From: Gemmatimonadota bacterium
GTDB lineage: Bacteria > Gemmatimonadota > Gemmatimonadetes > Palauibacterales > Palauibacteraceae
Assembly (NCBI GenBank): GCA_022826685.1
Contig: JAJDUL010000053.1
Coordinates: forward strand, 1 to 64,000
Length of the DNA stretch: 64,000 nucleotides
Reading direction: 5' to 3'
In this document: positions 18,104 through 26,339 of the stretch, in pieces
How the letters are laid out: each line of letters starts with the position of its first letter
Position numbering within the stretch: position 1 is the stretch's first letter
Made by a program: the position numbers and the translations under genes
The notes under the pieces: generated by a model
What the model saw: the letters and a program-made list of their open reading frames with translations, nothing else
Database searches by the model: none
Told to the model about the DNA's origin: nothing

Positions 18104-19456
18104 ATGGCCAGAATCCGCACCATCCGTGATCCCCTGTGGGGGAACGTCCGCGTGGACCAGGACGCGGCCGAGATTCTCGACACGCCCCAGTTCCAGCGAC
18201 TGCGGCGCGTCAAGCAACTCGGCTTCGCTCACCTCGTGTATCCCGGCGGCGTCCACAACCGCTTCCTGCACGCCCTCGGCGTCTACCATCTCGTATCGAG
18301 GGCCATCTCCTGTCTCGAGCGCGACGGACACCTCGAGGCGCTGGCAGCGGAGGATCTGGACGAACTGCCGGTGGTTCGCCTCGGCGCGCTACTCCACGAC
18401 GTCGGGCACTACGCCTTCTCCCACGCGTTGGAGGAACTCGGTCCGGGAGCGATCCCCGGAGACCACGAGGAGATCGCGGCGCACTTCATGGCGGCGGACC
18501 CCATCCGGCGCGTGCTCGAGCGGCACGGCCCGGATGCCGCGGCCCGCATCGGCGCCCTCATCCGCGGGCAGTCGAGCCACCCGCTGCAGGGGCTGATTTC
18601 GGGATCGCTGGACCTCGACAAGATCGACTACCTCCGGCGCGACTCCCTCTTCTGCGGCGTGCCGTACGGGGCCGTGGACGTCGACCGCCTCCTCCCCGCG
18701 CTCACCGTCGCCCGCGAAGGGGCCGGACGTCCGCTCGAACTCGGGGTCAGCGAGAAGGGACTCAGCGCGCTGGAGACGCTCCTCTTCTCGAAGTACCAGA
18801 TGTTCCGCAACGTCTACTGGCACCACGCCGTGCGTGCCGCGACCCTGACCTTCGTGCGCCTCGTCCAGACGGCGCTCGAGAGCGGTCTGCTCTCCCCGGA
18901 GGACCTGGCGGGCCCGACCGATGAGGAAATGCTTTCGCTCATCGATCAGCGGATCGCGCAGTCGTCGGCGGGTGGGGGGCACGATCCCGACTCGTCGCTC
19001 GGCCGGGCGGCGAAGCTCCTCCGCACGCTCGTGGACCGGCGTCTCCCGAAGCGGCTCGTGGAGTTGACGGGCGACCAGCTTCCGAACGAGTTGTCGTCGT
19101 GGCCGTCGCGGCGCGCGGACCTCGTCGCCGCGCTCGAGCGGCGCATGGCCCTCGAGTGGGGTCTCTCCGAGGGAGCGGTGATGCTCGATTATCCGAGCTA
19201 CCCCGGCATGCTCGAACTCAACCTGCTCCTCGTGCGGAACGACGGCGAAGTCCGCCGGCTGACCACGCTGGGCGAGCGAGGCCTCATCGACATCCCCCGG
19301 CTCGGGCGTTCCCTGCACCACTCGGCGCGGGTGCTGCGCATCTTCTCCTTCGAACCTTCCGCTCCGCGCGATCCGAAGCCGGTGCTGGCGCTGATCGAAG
19401 CTTCCGAAGAGGAGGTGGAGGCACGGCTCGACTCGGGAGTCCCGCTTCTCACCTGA
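18104..19456 (+). CDS. HD-domain phosphohydrolase (SAMHD1/dGTPase-like)
   Basis: 450 residues. The metal site is complete: a histidine in HNRFLHALGVYHL, the HD pair in LLHDVGHYAFSH and the late aspartate in LDLDKIDYLRRDS. The opening DPLWGNVRV and TPQFQRLRRVKQLG segment is typical of the SAMHD1-like branch, which hydrolyses dNTPs to nucleoside and triphosphate or acts on other nucleotides. The C-terminal 150 residues are helical with no known motif. The gene has its own start region and is followed 95 nt later by the radical SAM gene. Substrate is unproven. Confidence 0.88.
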   Translation: MARIRTIRDPLWGNVRVDQDAAEILDTPQFQRLRRVKQLGFAHLVYPGGVHNRFLHALGVYHLVSRAISCLERDGHLEALAAEDLDELPVVRLGALLHDVGHYAFSHALEELGPGAIPGDHEEIAAHFMAADPIRRVLERHGPDAAARIGALIRGQSSHPLQGLISGSLDLDKIDYLRRDSLFCGVPYGAVDVDRLLPALTVAREGAGRPLELGVSEKGLSALETLLFSKYQMFRNVYWHHAVRAATLTFVRLVQTALESGLLSPEDLAGPTDEEMLSLIDQRIAQSSAGGGHDPDSSLGRAAKLLRTLVDRRLPKRLVELTGDQLPNELSSWPSRRADLVAALERRMALEWGLSEGAVMLDYPSYPGMLELNLLLVRNDGEVRRLTTLGERGLIDIPRLGRSLHHSARVLRIFSFEPSAPRDPKPVLALIEASEEEVEARLDSGVPLLT

Positions 19457-19551
19457 AGGCCGTACCTGAGACCGTCGCGTCGACCCTCGGTCGCGCGTGC
19501 CCCGGCGCTCGCGGTAGGATCAACGGCAGAAACCCCGCAAAGGCTCATCGC

Positions 19552-20538
19552 ATGCACGGATCGGCACCGCCGATCGAACCACGGCAAGACAGCGCGCGCC
19601 CGCGACGAATCGACTCGTCGCCGGCCGCGTCGAACGGCGCCGGATCAGCTGGCGCGGCCCCCCTCGTGCGCCTGGACCACCTGGATACCCTCTGGTTCCA
19701 GGTGACCGGGACGATCTGCAACCTGCGCTGCGTCCACTGCTTCATCAGCTGCGCCCCGGACAACGACAGCTTCGAGTTTCTCTCCCTCGCCGAGGTCGAG
19801 GACTGGCTCGGGCGCTCCGAGAAGTGGGGTATCAAGGAGTACTACTTCACCGGCGGCGAGCCCTTCATGCACCCCGACCTCCCCGCCATGCTGGAACGGA
19901 CCCTGGAGCGGGGACCCGCTTCCGTGCTGACGAACGGGACTCTGCTTCCGGCGCGGGCCCTGAAGCCCATCGCCCGCACCGCCCGCGCGGCGAGCTACTC
20001 GCTCGAAATGCGCGTTTCCCTCGATGGACCGTCGCCCGAGACGAACGACCCGATTCGGGGCGAGGGCACCTTCGATCGCGCGATGGACGGCGTCCGGAAG
20101 CTGCTCGCCGAGGGGTTCCTTCCGATCATCACCGCCACGCAGGTATGGGAACCGGAACGGGATGAAGAGGTGCGACAGGCCTTCGTCGCGCGGCTGCGGT
20201 CGCTGGGGTACGAGAACCCGCGGCTCAAGATTCTCCCGTCCCTGCGCATCGGGCGCGAGGCGGCGCGGATCCGCCCGTACACGGAGGAGGAGCGCGTGAC
20301 GGAGGCGATGATGGAGGGATACGAGGAGAACCAGCTGCTCTGCGCGTCGAGCCGCGTGGTGACGAACCGCGGCATCTACGCCTGTCCCATCCTGATCGAG
20401 ACGCCGGCGGCCCGCATGGGTTCGACGCTGGAGGAAGCGTCCCGCCCGGTGCGCCTCGGCGAGTCCGCGTGCTACACGTGTTGGCTGCACGGCGCGATCT
20501 GCTCCAACTACGGGGGCATCGGGCAGGATGTCTCCTGA
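19552..20538 (+). CDS. Radical SAM protein with C-terminal cysteine-rich region
   Basis: 328 residues. The radical SAM cluster motif is CNLRCVHC (C56, C60, C63), followed by a glycine-rich FTGGEP that contacts S-adenosylmethionine. The C-terminus has cysteines in LLCAS, YACPI, ACYTCW and ICSNY, a SPASM/twitch-like arrangement that would bind an auxiliary Fe-S cluster. Such enzymes modify peptides, cofactors or nucleotides. No precursor peptide gene is visible close by. ATG 19552 gives a disordered 45-residue N-terminal tail; no strong ribosome site is seen. It overlaps the next gene by 11 nt, so the two proteins are made together. Confidence 0.88.
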   Translation: MHGSAPPIEPRQDSARPRRIDSSPAASNGAGSAGAAPLVRLDHLDTLWFQVTGTICNLRCVHCFISCAPDNDSFEFLSLAEVEDWLGRSEKWGIKEYYFTGGEPFMHPDLPAMLERTLERGPASVLTNGTLLPARALKPIARTARAASYSLEMRVSLDGPSPETNDPIRGEGTFDRAMDGVRKLLAEGFLPIITATQVWEPERDEEVRQAFVARLRSLGYENPRLKILPSLRIGREAARIRPYTEEERVTEAMMEGYEENQLLCASSRVVTNRGIYACPILIETPAARMGSTLEEASRPVRLGESACYTCWLHGAICSNYGGIGQDVS

Positions 20539-21331
20539 ACCGCGCCGGATCGCGGTCTTCGGCGGTGTCTACAGCAACCACCTCGCGCTGGCGGCGGCGA
20601 TCGAGGACGCCACGGCCCGGGGGGCGGAAGCGCTCTACTGCCTGGGCGATCTGGGGGCGTTCGGCCCCCACCCCGACCGGGTCTTTCCGCTCCTCGTCGA
20701 CCACGATGTCCGCGTCCTGCGCGGCAACTACGACGATTCGATCGCGCGTGGCCTCGAGGATTGCCAGTGCGGCTACACCGACCCGCGCGACAACCACTTC
20801 GCACGGCTCTCGTACCGCTACACGTTCCGGAACACGCACGGGCGGTGGCGCCGCTGGATGGATCGTCTCCCCGGCGAGATCCGCCTCGAGGTGAACGGCG
20901 CGCGGGTGCTCATGTGCCACGGCAGCCCCCGGCGCATGAACGAATTCCTGTGGGAATCGGCGACCTCGACGCAGTTCCTGGCCTGGCTCGCCCGCGAGTA
21001 CGAGGCGGACATCGTGCTCGCGACCCATACCGGGATCCCGTGGCAGCGCTCGCTGCCCGGCGGCGGGCTGTTCGCGAACGTCGGCGTTCTGGGCCGGCCC
21101 GCGAACGACGGGCGGACGGAAGTGTGGTACGCGCTTCTCGATTTCGGCGACGCCACGGAGGCGCCGGCGTTTCTCGAGTTCGTGCCCGTGAGCTACGATC
21201 ACGAACGCCTCGCGGGCGAGATGCGCGACGAGAAACTGCCGGAGGAGTTCGTGGAGACGATCCTCACGGGCTGGTGGACGACCTGCCTCGAAGTCCTCCC
21301 GGCCCGCGAACGCGCGCTCGGTCGGTTCTGA
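20528..21331 (+). CDS. Metallophosphoesterase-like protein with altered metal ligands
   Basis: 267 residues with the calcineurin-like fold pattern, but several metal-binding positions differ. The first motif, normally DxH, reads FGGVYSN (residues 11-17). GDLGAFGPHP is intact as motif two. GNYDD replaces GNHD. CHGSPR is normal. THTGIPWQR stands where GHTH is expected. It may bind fewer metals or act on an unusual substrate, or it may have lost catalysis. It overlaps the radical SAM gene by 11 nt and is presumably its partner. Soluble, no signal peptide. Confidence 0.8.
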   Translation: MSPEPRRIAVFGGVYSNHLALAAAIEDATARGAEALYCLGDLGAFGPHPDRVFPLLVDHDVRVLRGNYDDSIARGLEDCQCGYTDPRDNHFARLSYRYTFRNTHGRWRRWMDRLPGEIRLEVNGARVLMCHGSPRRMNEFLWESATSTQFLAWLAREYEADIVLATHTGIPWQRSLPGGGLFANVGVLGRPANDGRTEVWYALLDFGDATEAPAFLEFVPVSYDHERLAGEMRDEKLPEEFVETILTGWWTTCLEVLPARERALGRF

Positions 21332-21487
21332 CGTCGCGACGCGCCTTGCCGCGCCGGATTTTGCGGGGTGACCGATCCGCGTTTAGCTTCATTGCCGCGT
21401 CGGATGGTCCGAGCGCCACGGAGCCGGAATCGACAGATCGGCCCGACAGCCTGGCCGGGTCGACGTCGGCAAGGAGAGGAAGTTGCG

Positions 21488-22327
21488 ATGGATCGCGAGG
21501 GTTTGTCGCCCAACATCCTCGAACGCTACCTCGAGGAACTGGGTCGTTATCCGCTCCTGACCCCCACCGAGGAACGTGAGACCGCCCGCTCCGCCCGTGG
21601 CGGCGACGCGTCCGCCCTCGACCGCCTCATCCGCGCGAATCTGCGCTTCGTCATCTCCATCGCCCGACGATACCGCAACAAGGGGCTGAGCTTCCTCGAC
21701 CTCATTCAGGAGGGGAACGTCGGCCTGGTCATCGCCGCCCGGAAGTTCGATCCGGACCACGGGGTGAAGTTCATCAGCTACGCCGTGTGGTGGATTCGCC
21801 AGGCGATCCTGTCCGCGATCGCGAAGCAGGGCAGGCCCGTGCGGGTGCCTCTCAATCGGGCGACCGAGTTGGCGCGCATGATCCGTGCGCGGGGTGAACT
21901 GCGTCAGACCCTGGACCGTGAGCCCAGCGATCGGGAGATCGCGTCCGAGACGGGGTTGACGATACCCACGGTCCAGCTGCTGCGGAGACTGAATGCGCGT
22001 GAGGTGCGACTCGACGCGCGGGTCGGGGCCGCTGACGACAGCGACCTGGCGGAGCGGTTCCTCGCGGACGAGACGGATGTCGAGGAAGTCGTCGAACGGC
22101 GCCTGCTGAAGCGGCACATCGCCGACGGCCTGCGGCGCCTGCGTCCGCGGGACGCGCGCGTCGTCCGGCTTTACTACGGACTGCAGGGCGAAGACCCCCA
22201 CACTCTGGAGCAGATCGGTCGCTTGCTGGGCGTCACGCGCGAACGCGTCCGGCAGCTCCGGGATCGAGCGCTCCGGGAGTTGCGGGAAGGTCCCGAAGGA
22301 CAGAGCCTCGCGACCTTCGCAACCTAG
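21488..22327 (+). CDS. RNA polymerase sigma-70 family factor (group 2-like)
   Basis: 279 residues, without region 1.1, so smaller than the housekeeping factor. Region 1.2 is seen in ILERYLEELGRYPLLT, region 2 in LRFVISIARRYRNKG, FLDLIQEGN and FISYAVWWIRQAI, and region 4 in the helix-turn-helix LEQIGRLLGVTRERVRQL. This is the RpoD/RpoS/SigB-like class of alternative or secondary sigma factors that direct promoter choice. ATG 21488 follows AAGGAGAGGAAG; the frame is open to 21368 but that part has no ribosome site. No anti-sigma gene is adjacent. Confidence 0.94.
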   Translation: MDREGLSPNILERYLEELGRYPLLTPTEERETARSARGGDASALDRLIRANLRFVISIARRYRNKGLSFLDLIQEGNVGLVIAARKFDPDHGVKFISYAVWWIRQAILSAIAKQGRPVRVPLNRATELARMIRARGELRQTLDREPSDREIASETGLTIPTVQLLRRLNAREVRLDARVGAADDSDLAERFLADETDVEEVVERRLLKRHIADGLRRLRPRDARVVRLYYGLQGEDPHTLEQIGRLLGVTRERVRQLRDRALRELREGPEGQSLATFAT

Positions 22328-22359
22328 CCTGGTGTGACGCACAGCCCGAGGCGGCGGCG

Positions 22360-23328
22360 CTGAAGCGTCTGGGCCTCTTTCAGCATCCCGACTGCAGCCG
22401 GCACGACACGGGCTGGGGTCATCCGGAGCATCAGGGACGGCTCCGCGCCGTGATGGGTGCGCTCGAGCGGGCGTTGCCCGAGCTTCACGAGGACGTCCTC
22501 CCCGTCATGCCGCCCGCGGCCGAAATCGCCCAACTGGAACGGGCCCACACGCCGGGACACGTGGAACGGGTGCGGGCGATCTGCGACCGGTCCGTCGAGA
22601 GCGGAGGGATCGTGCGGATCGATCCCGATACGCCGGTCTCGCCGGGAAGCTGGGACGCCGCCGTCGCCGCGTCCGGGTGCGGGGTCGCGGCGGTGGACGC
22701 GGTCCTCGACGGAACGTGCCGCGCGGCCTTCTGCGCCGTGCGCCCGCCGGGACACCACGCGACGGCGGACCGGGCCATGGGCTTCTGCCTCTTCAACAAC
22801 ATCGCCGTGGCCGCCCGCCACGCCCTGGCCCGGCCGGAAGTCGAGCGGGTTCTGATCGTGGACTGGGACGTGCACCACGGAAACGGGACCCAGGACATCT
22901 TCTACGACGATCCCTCGGTCTTCTTCCTCTCGATGCACGAGTACCCTCTCTTCCCAGGCACCGGGTCCGCCGATCAACGCGGCCGGGGAGCGGGGGAGGG
23001 GACGACGCTGAATCTCCCCATGCCCGGGGGTCTTCCGCCCGAGCGCTACGTGGACACGCTGCTCGAGGGCGTGGACCGGGCACTGGCCCGCTTCGAGCCC
23101 GACATCACCCTCGTTTCCGCCGGGTTCGACGCGGGGGCGGAGGACCCGCTGGGGGGCTTCACCCTCACGCCGGCGCACTTCGACACGCTGACGCACGAGG
23201 TCGTCGGACGGACGCGGGCCACGGCCCGAAACCGCGTGGTCTCCTTCCTCGAGGGCGGTTACAATCCCGACGAACTGGGACGCAACGTCGTCTCGCACCT
23301 GACCGCCCTGCGCGACGCCACGGGCTGA
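22360..23328 (+). CDS. Histone-deacetylase-like (acetoin utilisation/acetylpolyamine) amidohydrolase
   Basis: About 322 residues if it starts at CTG 22360. The family's opening motif (FQHPDCSRHDTGWGHPE) is encoded upstream of the first GTG (22450), and no in-frame ATG, GTG or TTG lies before it, so the gene seems to use CTG 22360, 8 nt after GAGG, or CTG 22369. Active-site parts are all present: RPPGHHA, the zinc ligands in VDWDVHHGNG and SAGFDAG, and EGGYN. Zinc amidohydrolases of this family remove acetyl groups from lysines, polyamines or small metabolites. It follows the sigma factor by 32 nt and precedes the M24 peptidase by 38 nt. Confidence 0.88.
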   Translation: MKRLGLFQHPDCSRHDTGWGHPEHQGRLRAVMGALERALPELHEDVLPVMPPAAEIAQLERAHTPGHVERVRAICDRSVESGGIVRIDPDTPVSPGSWDAAVAASGCGVAAVDAVLDGTCRAAFCAVRPPGHHATADRAMGFCLFNNIAVAARHALARPEVERVLIVDWDVHHGNGTQDIFYDDPSVFFLSMHEYPLFPGTGSADQRGRGAGEGTTLNLPMPGGLPPERYVDTLLEGVDRALARFEPDITLVSAGFDAGAEDPLGGFTLTPAHFDTLTHEVVGRTRATARNRVVSFLEGGYNPDELGRNVVSHLTALRDATG

Positions 23329-23366
23329 CCGCCCGGGAGCGCGCTCCGCAGAACAGGAGCCCCGCC

Positions 23367-24602
23367 TTGCCCGACCTTGACCCGACCTTCCTGGAGACCG
23401 CTTCCCGGGAGCTCGAACGACAGAGAATCGACGGCTGGTTGCTGTACGACTTCCGGGCCCTCAATCCGCTGGCGGCGCACCTCGTCGGCCTGCCCGAAGG
23501 CCAGAAGCGCCGGTATTTCGTCCTCATCGAGCCCGGGCGGACGCCGCACGCGCTCGTCCAGAAGATCGAAGTGTCCGGATGGGACGGGTGGCCGCACCGG
23601 CTCACGAGCTACGTCGGCTGGGATGAGATGGAGGCCGCGCTACGGGAGATGCTGCAGGGCACGGATACGGTCGCGATGGAGGTGAGCCCCCGGGACTCGA
23701 TCCCGTACGTGGACCACGTCCCCGCAGGCGTCGTCGAACTCGTCGAGTCGCTCGGACCCCGGGTCGTCAGTTCGGTGGAGCTGATCTCCGGGACGGCGGC
23801 GCAGTGGGGCGCGCGCGGGCACGCGCTGCACCACGAGGCAGCCGAGATCCTGGCGCGGACCGCGCGGACTGCGTTCGAGCTGGCCGTGCGCGCGGCGGGG
23901 CTCACGCCCGAGGCGGATCCCGAAACGGCCGCCGCCTTCGACGCCTCCGGCGAGCCGACCCCGGTCACGGAGCACGACCTCGCCGAGTGGATCCGGGCGC
24001 GCCTGCGCGCCGAGGGCCTGACGGAGGTCGACACGATCGTCGCGGTGGGTCCCAACGCCGCCAAGCCGCACTACGAACCCCGGGCCGAAGGATCGTCCGC
24101 CCTGACGGCGGACCAGGTGTTCATGGTAGATCTGTGGGGGCGCGTGGCCGGCGAACCCGACGCCGTCTTCGCCGACCAGACATGGATGGGTTTCCTCGGC
24201 CCGGAGCCGCCCGCCGAGGTGGTCGCCGGCTGGGACGCGGTTGTTGCGGCGCGCGATGCGGCGGTCGAGGTCATCCGGGAGGACCCGGGCGCCACCGGTG
24301 CGGACGCGGACCGGGCGGCCCGGGAGGCGCTGATCGCGCGCGGCTACGAGGACGCCATCTTCCATCGCACGGGGCACGGGATCGACCGCGAAATCCACGG
24401 CGTCGGTCCCACCCTGGACAGCATCGAGATGCGGGACGACCGGCGGCTCGTGGCGGGCGTCGGCTTTTCCGTCGAGCCCGGCGTCTACCTGGAGGGACGC
24501 TTCGGCCACCGGACGGAAATCGATGTCTACATGCGCGAGGATGGGCCCGAAGTCACTCCATCCCGCATCCAGTACAACCTCTGGCGGACGACCGGAACAT
24601 GA
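23367..24602 (+). CDS. M24-family (Xaa-Pro-type) metallopeptidase
   Basis: 411 residues. An N-terminal creatinase-like domain (about 1-165) is followed by the pita-bread catalytic domain. Metal ligands can be placed at VDLWG, FADQT, GHGI, SVEPGVY and TEIDVY; the spacing between the first two aspartates is longer than usual, a small insertion. M24 enzymes such as Xaa-Pro dipeptidase remove N-terminal residues or split dipeptides. TTG 23367 is chosen because AGGAG sits 7 nt upstream. Its stop overlaps the epimerase start (ATGA), which suggests a joint role in cytoplasmic peptide breakdown. Confidence 0.9.
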   Translation: MPDLDPTFLETASRELERQRIDGWLLYDFRALNPLAAHLVGLPEGQKRRYFVLIEPGRTPHALVQKIEVSGWDGWPHRLTSYVGWDEMEAALREMLQGTDTVAMEVSPRDSIPYVDHVPAGVVELVESLGPRVVSSVELISGTAAQWGARGHALHHEAAEILARTARTAFELAVRAAGLTPEADPETAAAFDASGEPTPVTEHDLAEWIRARLRAEGLTEVDTIVAVGPNAAKPHYEPRAEGSSALTADQVFMVDLWGRVAGEPDAVFADQTWMGFLGPEPPAEVVAGWDAVVAARDAAVEVIREDPGATGADADRAAREALIARGYEDAIFHRTGHGIDREIHGVGPTLDSIEMRDDRRLVAGVGFSVEPGVYLEGRFGHRTEIDVYMREDGPEVTPSRIQYNLWRTTGT

Positions 24603-25636
24603 GACTCTCATGGGAGCCGTTCCACGTCGAAACGGCACACCCCTTCGGCATCAGCCGCGGCGTGAAGACCGGCGACGACCTGGTGTGGGTGCGGCTGGAG
24701 CATGAGGGGATCGAAGGCTGGGGCGAGGCGGATCCGTCCGGGTACTACGGGGAGACGGCGGATACGGTGGAAGCAGCGCTGGGAAAGCTGGCCCCCCGCA
24801 TCGAGGAGGTGGAAGACCCGTTCCAGCTCGAGAACATCGAGCGGGACCTCGCGAGCCTCCTCGGCCGGAACGGGTCGGCCCGCTGCGCGCTCTCGTCGGC
24901 GCTTCACGACTGGGTCGGAAAGCGCGCGGGGCTTCCGCTCTGGAAGCTCTGGGGCCTGAATCCGGACGACGCGCCGCTCAGTTCGTTCACGATCGGGATC
25001 GACGCTCCGGAAGTCATGGCCCGGAAGACGCGCGAGGCCGAAGCGTGGCCGATCCTCAAGATCAAGCTCGGAAGCGACGACGATGAAGCGCGGCTGAGCG
25101 CGGTACGCGGCGCGGCGCCGGACAAGATCCTGCGCGTGGACGCGAACGCGGCCTGGACTCCCGCCGAAGCCATCGAGGGGATCGCGATGTGCGCCGAGTA
25201 CGGCGTGGAATTCGTCGAGCAGCCGCTCCCGCCGACGGAGAACGACGAACTGGCCTTCGTCCGCTCGCGCGCGGTCCTGCCCATCGTCGTGGACGAGTCG
25301 AGCATCGTGGCGACCGACATTCCGCGACTCGACGGCCTCGTCGACGGCATCAACATCAAGCTCGCGAAGTGCGGAGGTCCGAGGGAGGCGCTCCGCATGG
25401 TGCACACCGCGCGCGCGTGCGGCCTCTCGGTCATGCTCGGATGCATGCTGGAGACGAGCCTCGGGATCGCGCCCGCGGCGCACCTCGCCTCGCTCGTGGA
25501 CTACGCGGACCTCGACGGCGCCGCGCTCCTCCGTTCCGATCCGTTCACCGGCCCGCATCTCGAGGAAGGTCGAATCGTCCTGCCCGACCGTCCCGGGCTC
25601 GGAGTGGAGCGGGCAGCCACGGGGGCGGCCGCCTGA
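24599..25636 (+). CDS. Dipeptide epimerase (L-Ala-D/L-Glu epimerase-like, enolase superfamily)
   Basis: 345 residues of the muconate-lactonising/enolase superfamily. Catalytic lysines of KxK are in LKIKLG; Mg ligands are the Asp in VDANAAW, the Glu in VEQPLP and the Asp in VDESS; the second-side lysine is in NIKLAKCGG, then CMLETS. AEE-type enzymes racemise one residue of dipeptides, typically L-Ala-D-Glu from murein recycling, making them degradable by ordinary peptidases. The upstream M24 peptidase in the same overlapping unit fits that path. It also overlaps the TrpF-like gene at its stop. Dipeptide specificity cannot be read from sequence. Confidence 0.9.
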   Translation: MRLSWEPFHVETAHPFGISRGVKTGDDLVWVRLEHEGIEGWGEADPSGYYGETADTVEAALGKLAPRIEEVEDPFQLENIERDLASLLGRNGSARCALSSALHDWVGKRAGLPLWKLWGLNPDDAPLSSFTIGIDAPEVMARKTREAEAWPILKIKLGSDDDEARLSAVRGAAPDKILRVDANAAWTPAEAIEGIAMCAEYGVEFVEQPLPPTENDELAFVRSRAVLPIVVDESSIVATDIPRLDGLVDGINIKLAKCGGPREALRMVHTARACGLSVMLGCMLETSLGIAPAAHLASLVDYADLDGAALLRSDPFTGPHLEEGRIVLPDRPGLGVERAATGAAA

Positions 25637-26304
25637 GTCAACGGAAGCCCGCGGTCAAGATCTGCTGCATCGGGAGCCCCGACGAAGCCGCGCTCGCCGC
25701 CCGTCACGGGGCGACGGCGATCGGGCTCGTCTCCGCGATGCCGAGCGGACCGGGGGTCATCGATGAGGCCACGATCCGCCGCATCGCGGCCGGGGCCCCG
25801 GGCGGCGTCGCCACCTTCCTGCTCACGTCGCGGACGGACCCGGAGGAGATCGCGGCCCAGCAGCGCCACGCCGGGGCCGACACGCTCCAGCTCGTGGACC
25901 GGCTGGCGCCCGACGCGCTCCGCAGCCTGCGCCGCCTGTTGCCGGGCGTCTCGCTCGTCCAGGTCGTCCACGTCTCGGGAGAGCACTCGGTGGAGGAGGC
26001 GGCCGCGGTGGCGCCGCTGGTCGACGCCGTCCTCCTCGACTCGGGCGACCCGGACCTCGCCGTGCGGGAACTCGGGGGCACGGGCCGCGTTCACGACTGG
26101 AGCCACAGCCGCAAGATCGTCGAGCGGGCCGACTGCCCGGTCTACCTCGCGGGAGGCCTCCGGCCGACGAATGTGGCCGCGGCGCTGCAAGCGGTCCGTC
26201 CCTTCGGCGTGGACGTCTGCTCGGGCGTGAGAACGGACGGGCGACTCGACGAGAGGCTGCTGCGACGCTTCATGCGCGAAGCGAGAGCCGGCGGGAACGG
26301 CTAG
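25633..26304 (+). CDS. Phosphoribosylanthranilate isomerase-like protein (TrpF family)
   Basis: About 223 residues. It has the TrpF signatures: catalytic cysteine in VKICCIG (usual form VKICGI), catalytic aspartate in AVLLDSGDP, the phosphate loop GGTGRVHDW and a C-terminal GGLRPTNV and VDVCSGVR. TrpF converts phosphoribosylanthranilate to CdRP in tryptophan synthesis. No other trp gene is in the window, and its motifs are slightly divergent. No ATG, GTG or TTG lies before the first motif; CTG 25633 overlaps the epimerase stop as CTGA and is the likely start. It could be the genuine trpF of a scattered pathway or a relative with another sugar-phosphate substrate. Confidence 0.8.
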   Translation: MSQRKPAVKICCIGSPDEAALAARHGATAIGLVSAMPSGPGVIDEATIRRIAAGAPGGVATFLLTSRTDPEEIAAQQRHAGADTLQLVDRLAPDALRSLRRLLPGVSLVQVVHVSGEHSVEEAAAVAPLVDAVLLDSGDPDLAVRELGGTGRVHDWSHSRKIVERADCPVYLAGGLRPTNVAAALQAVRPFGVDVCSGVRTDGRLDERLLRRFMREARAGGNG

Positions 26305-26339
26305 CAGCCACGGGCTGCCGGCCAGTCGGGAACGGCTAG
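26292..26339. repeat. Direct repeat and hairpin between convergent genes
   Basis: CGGGAACGGCTAG occurs twice (26292-26304 and 26327-26339). The first copy ends with the TrpF-like stop codon; the second holds the stop of the opposite-strand lipoprotein gene (CTA read in reverse). Between them GCAGCC/GGCTGC (26304-26318) makes a 6-bp hairpin without a T tract, perhaps a weak two-way terminator. Confidence 0.5.
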
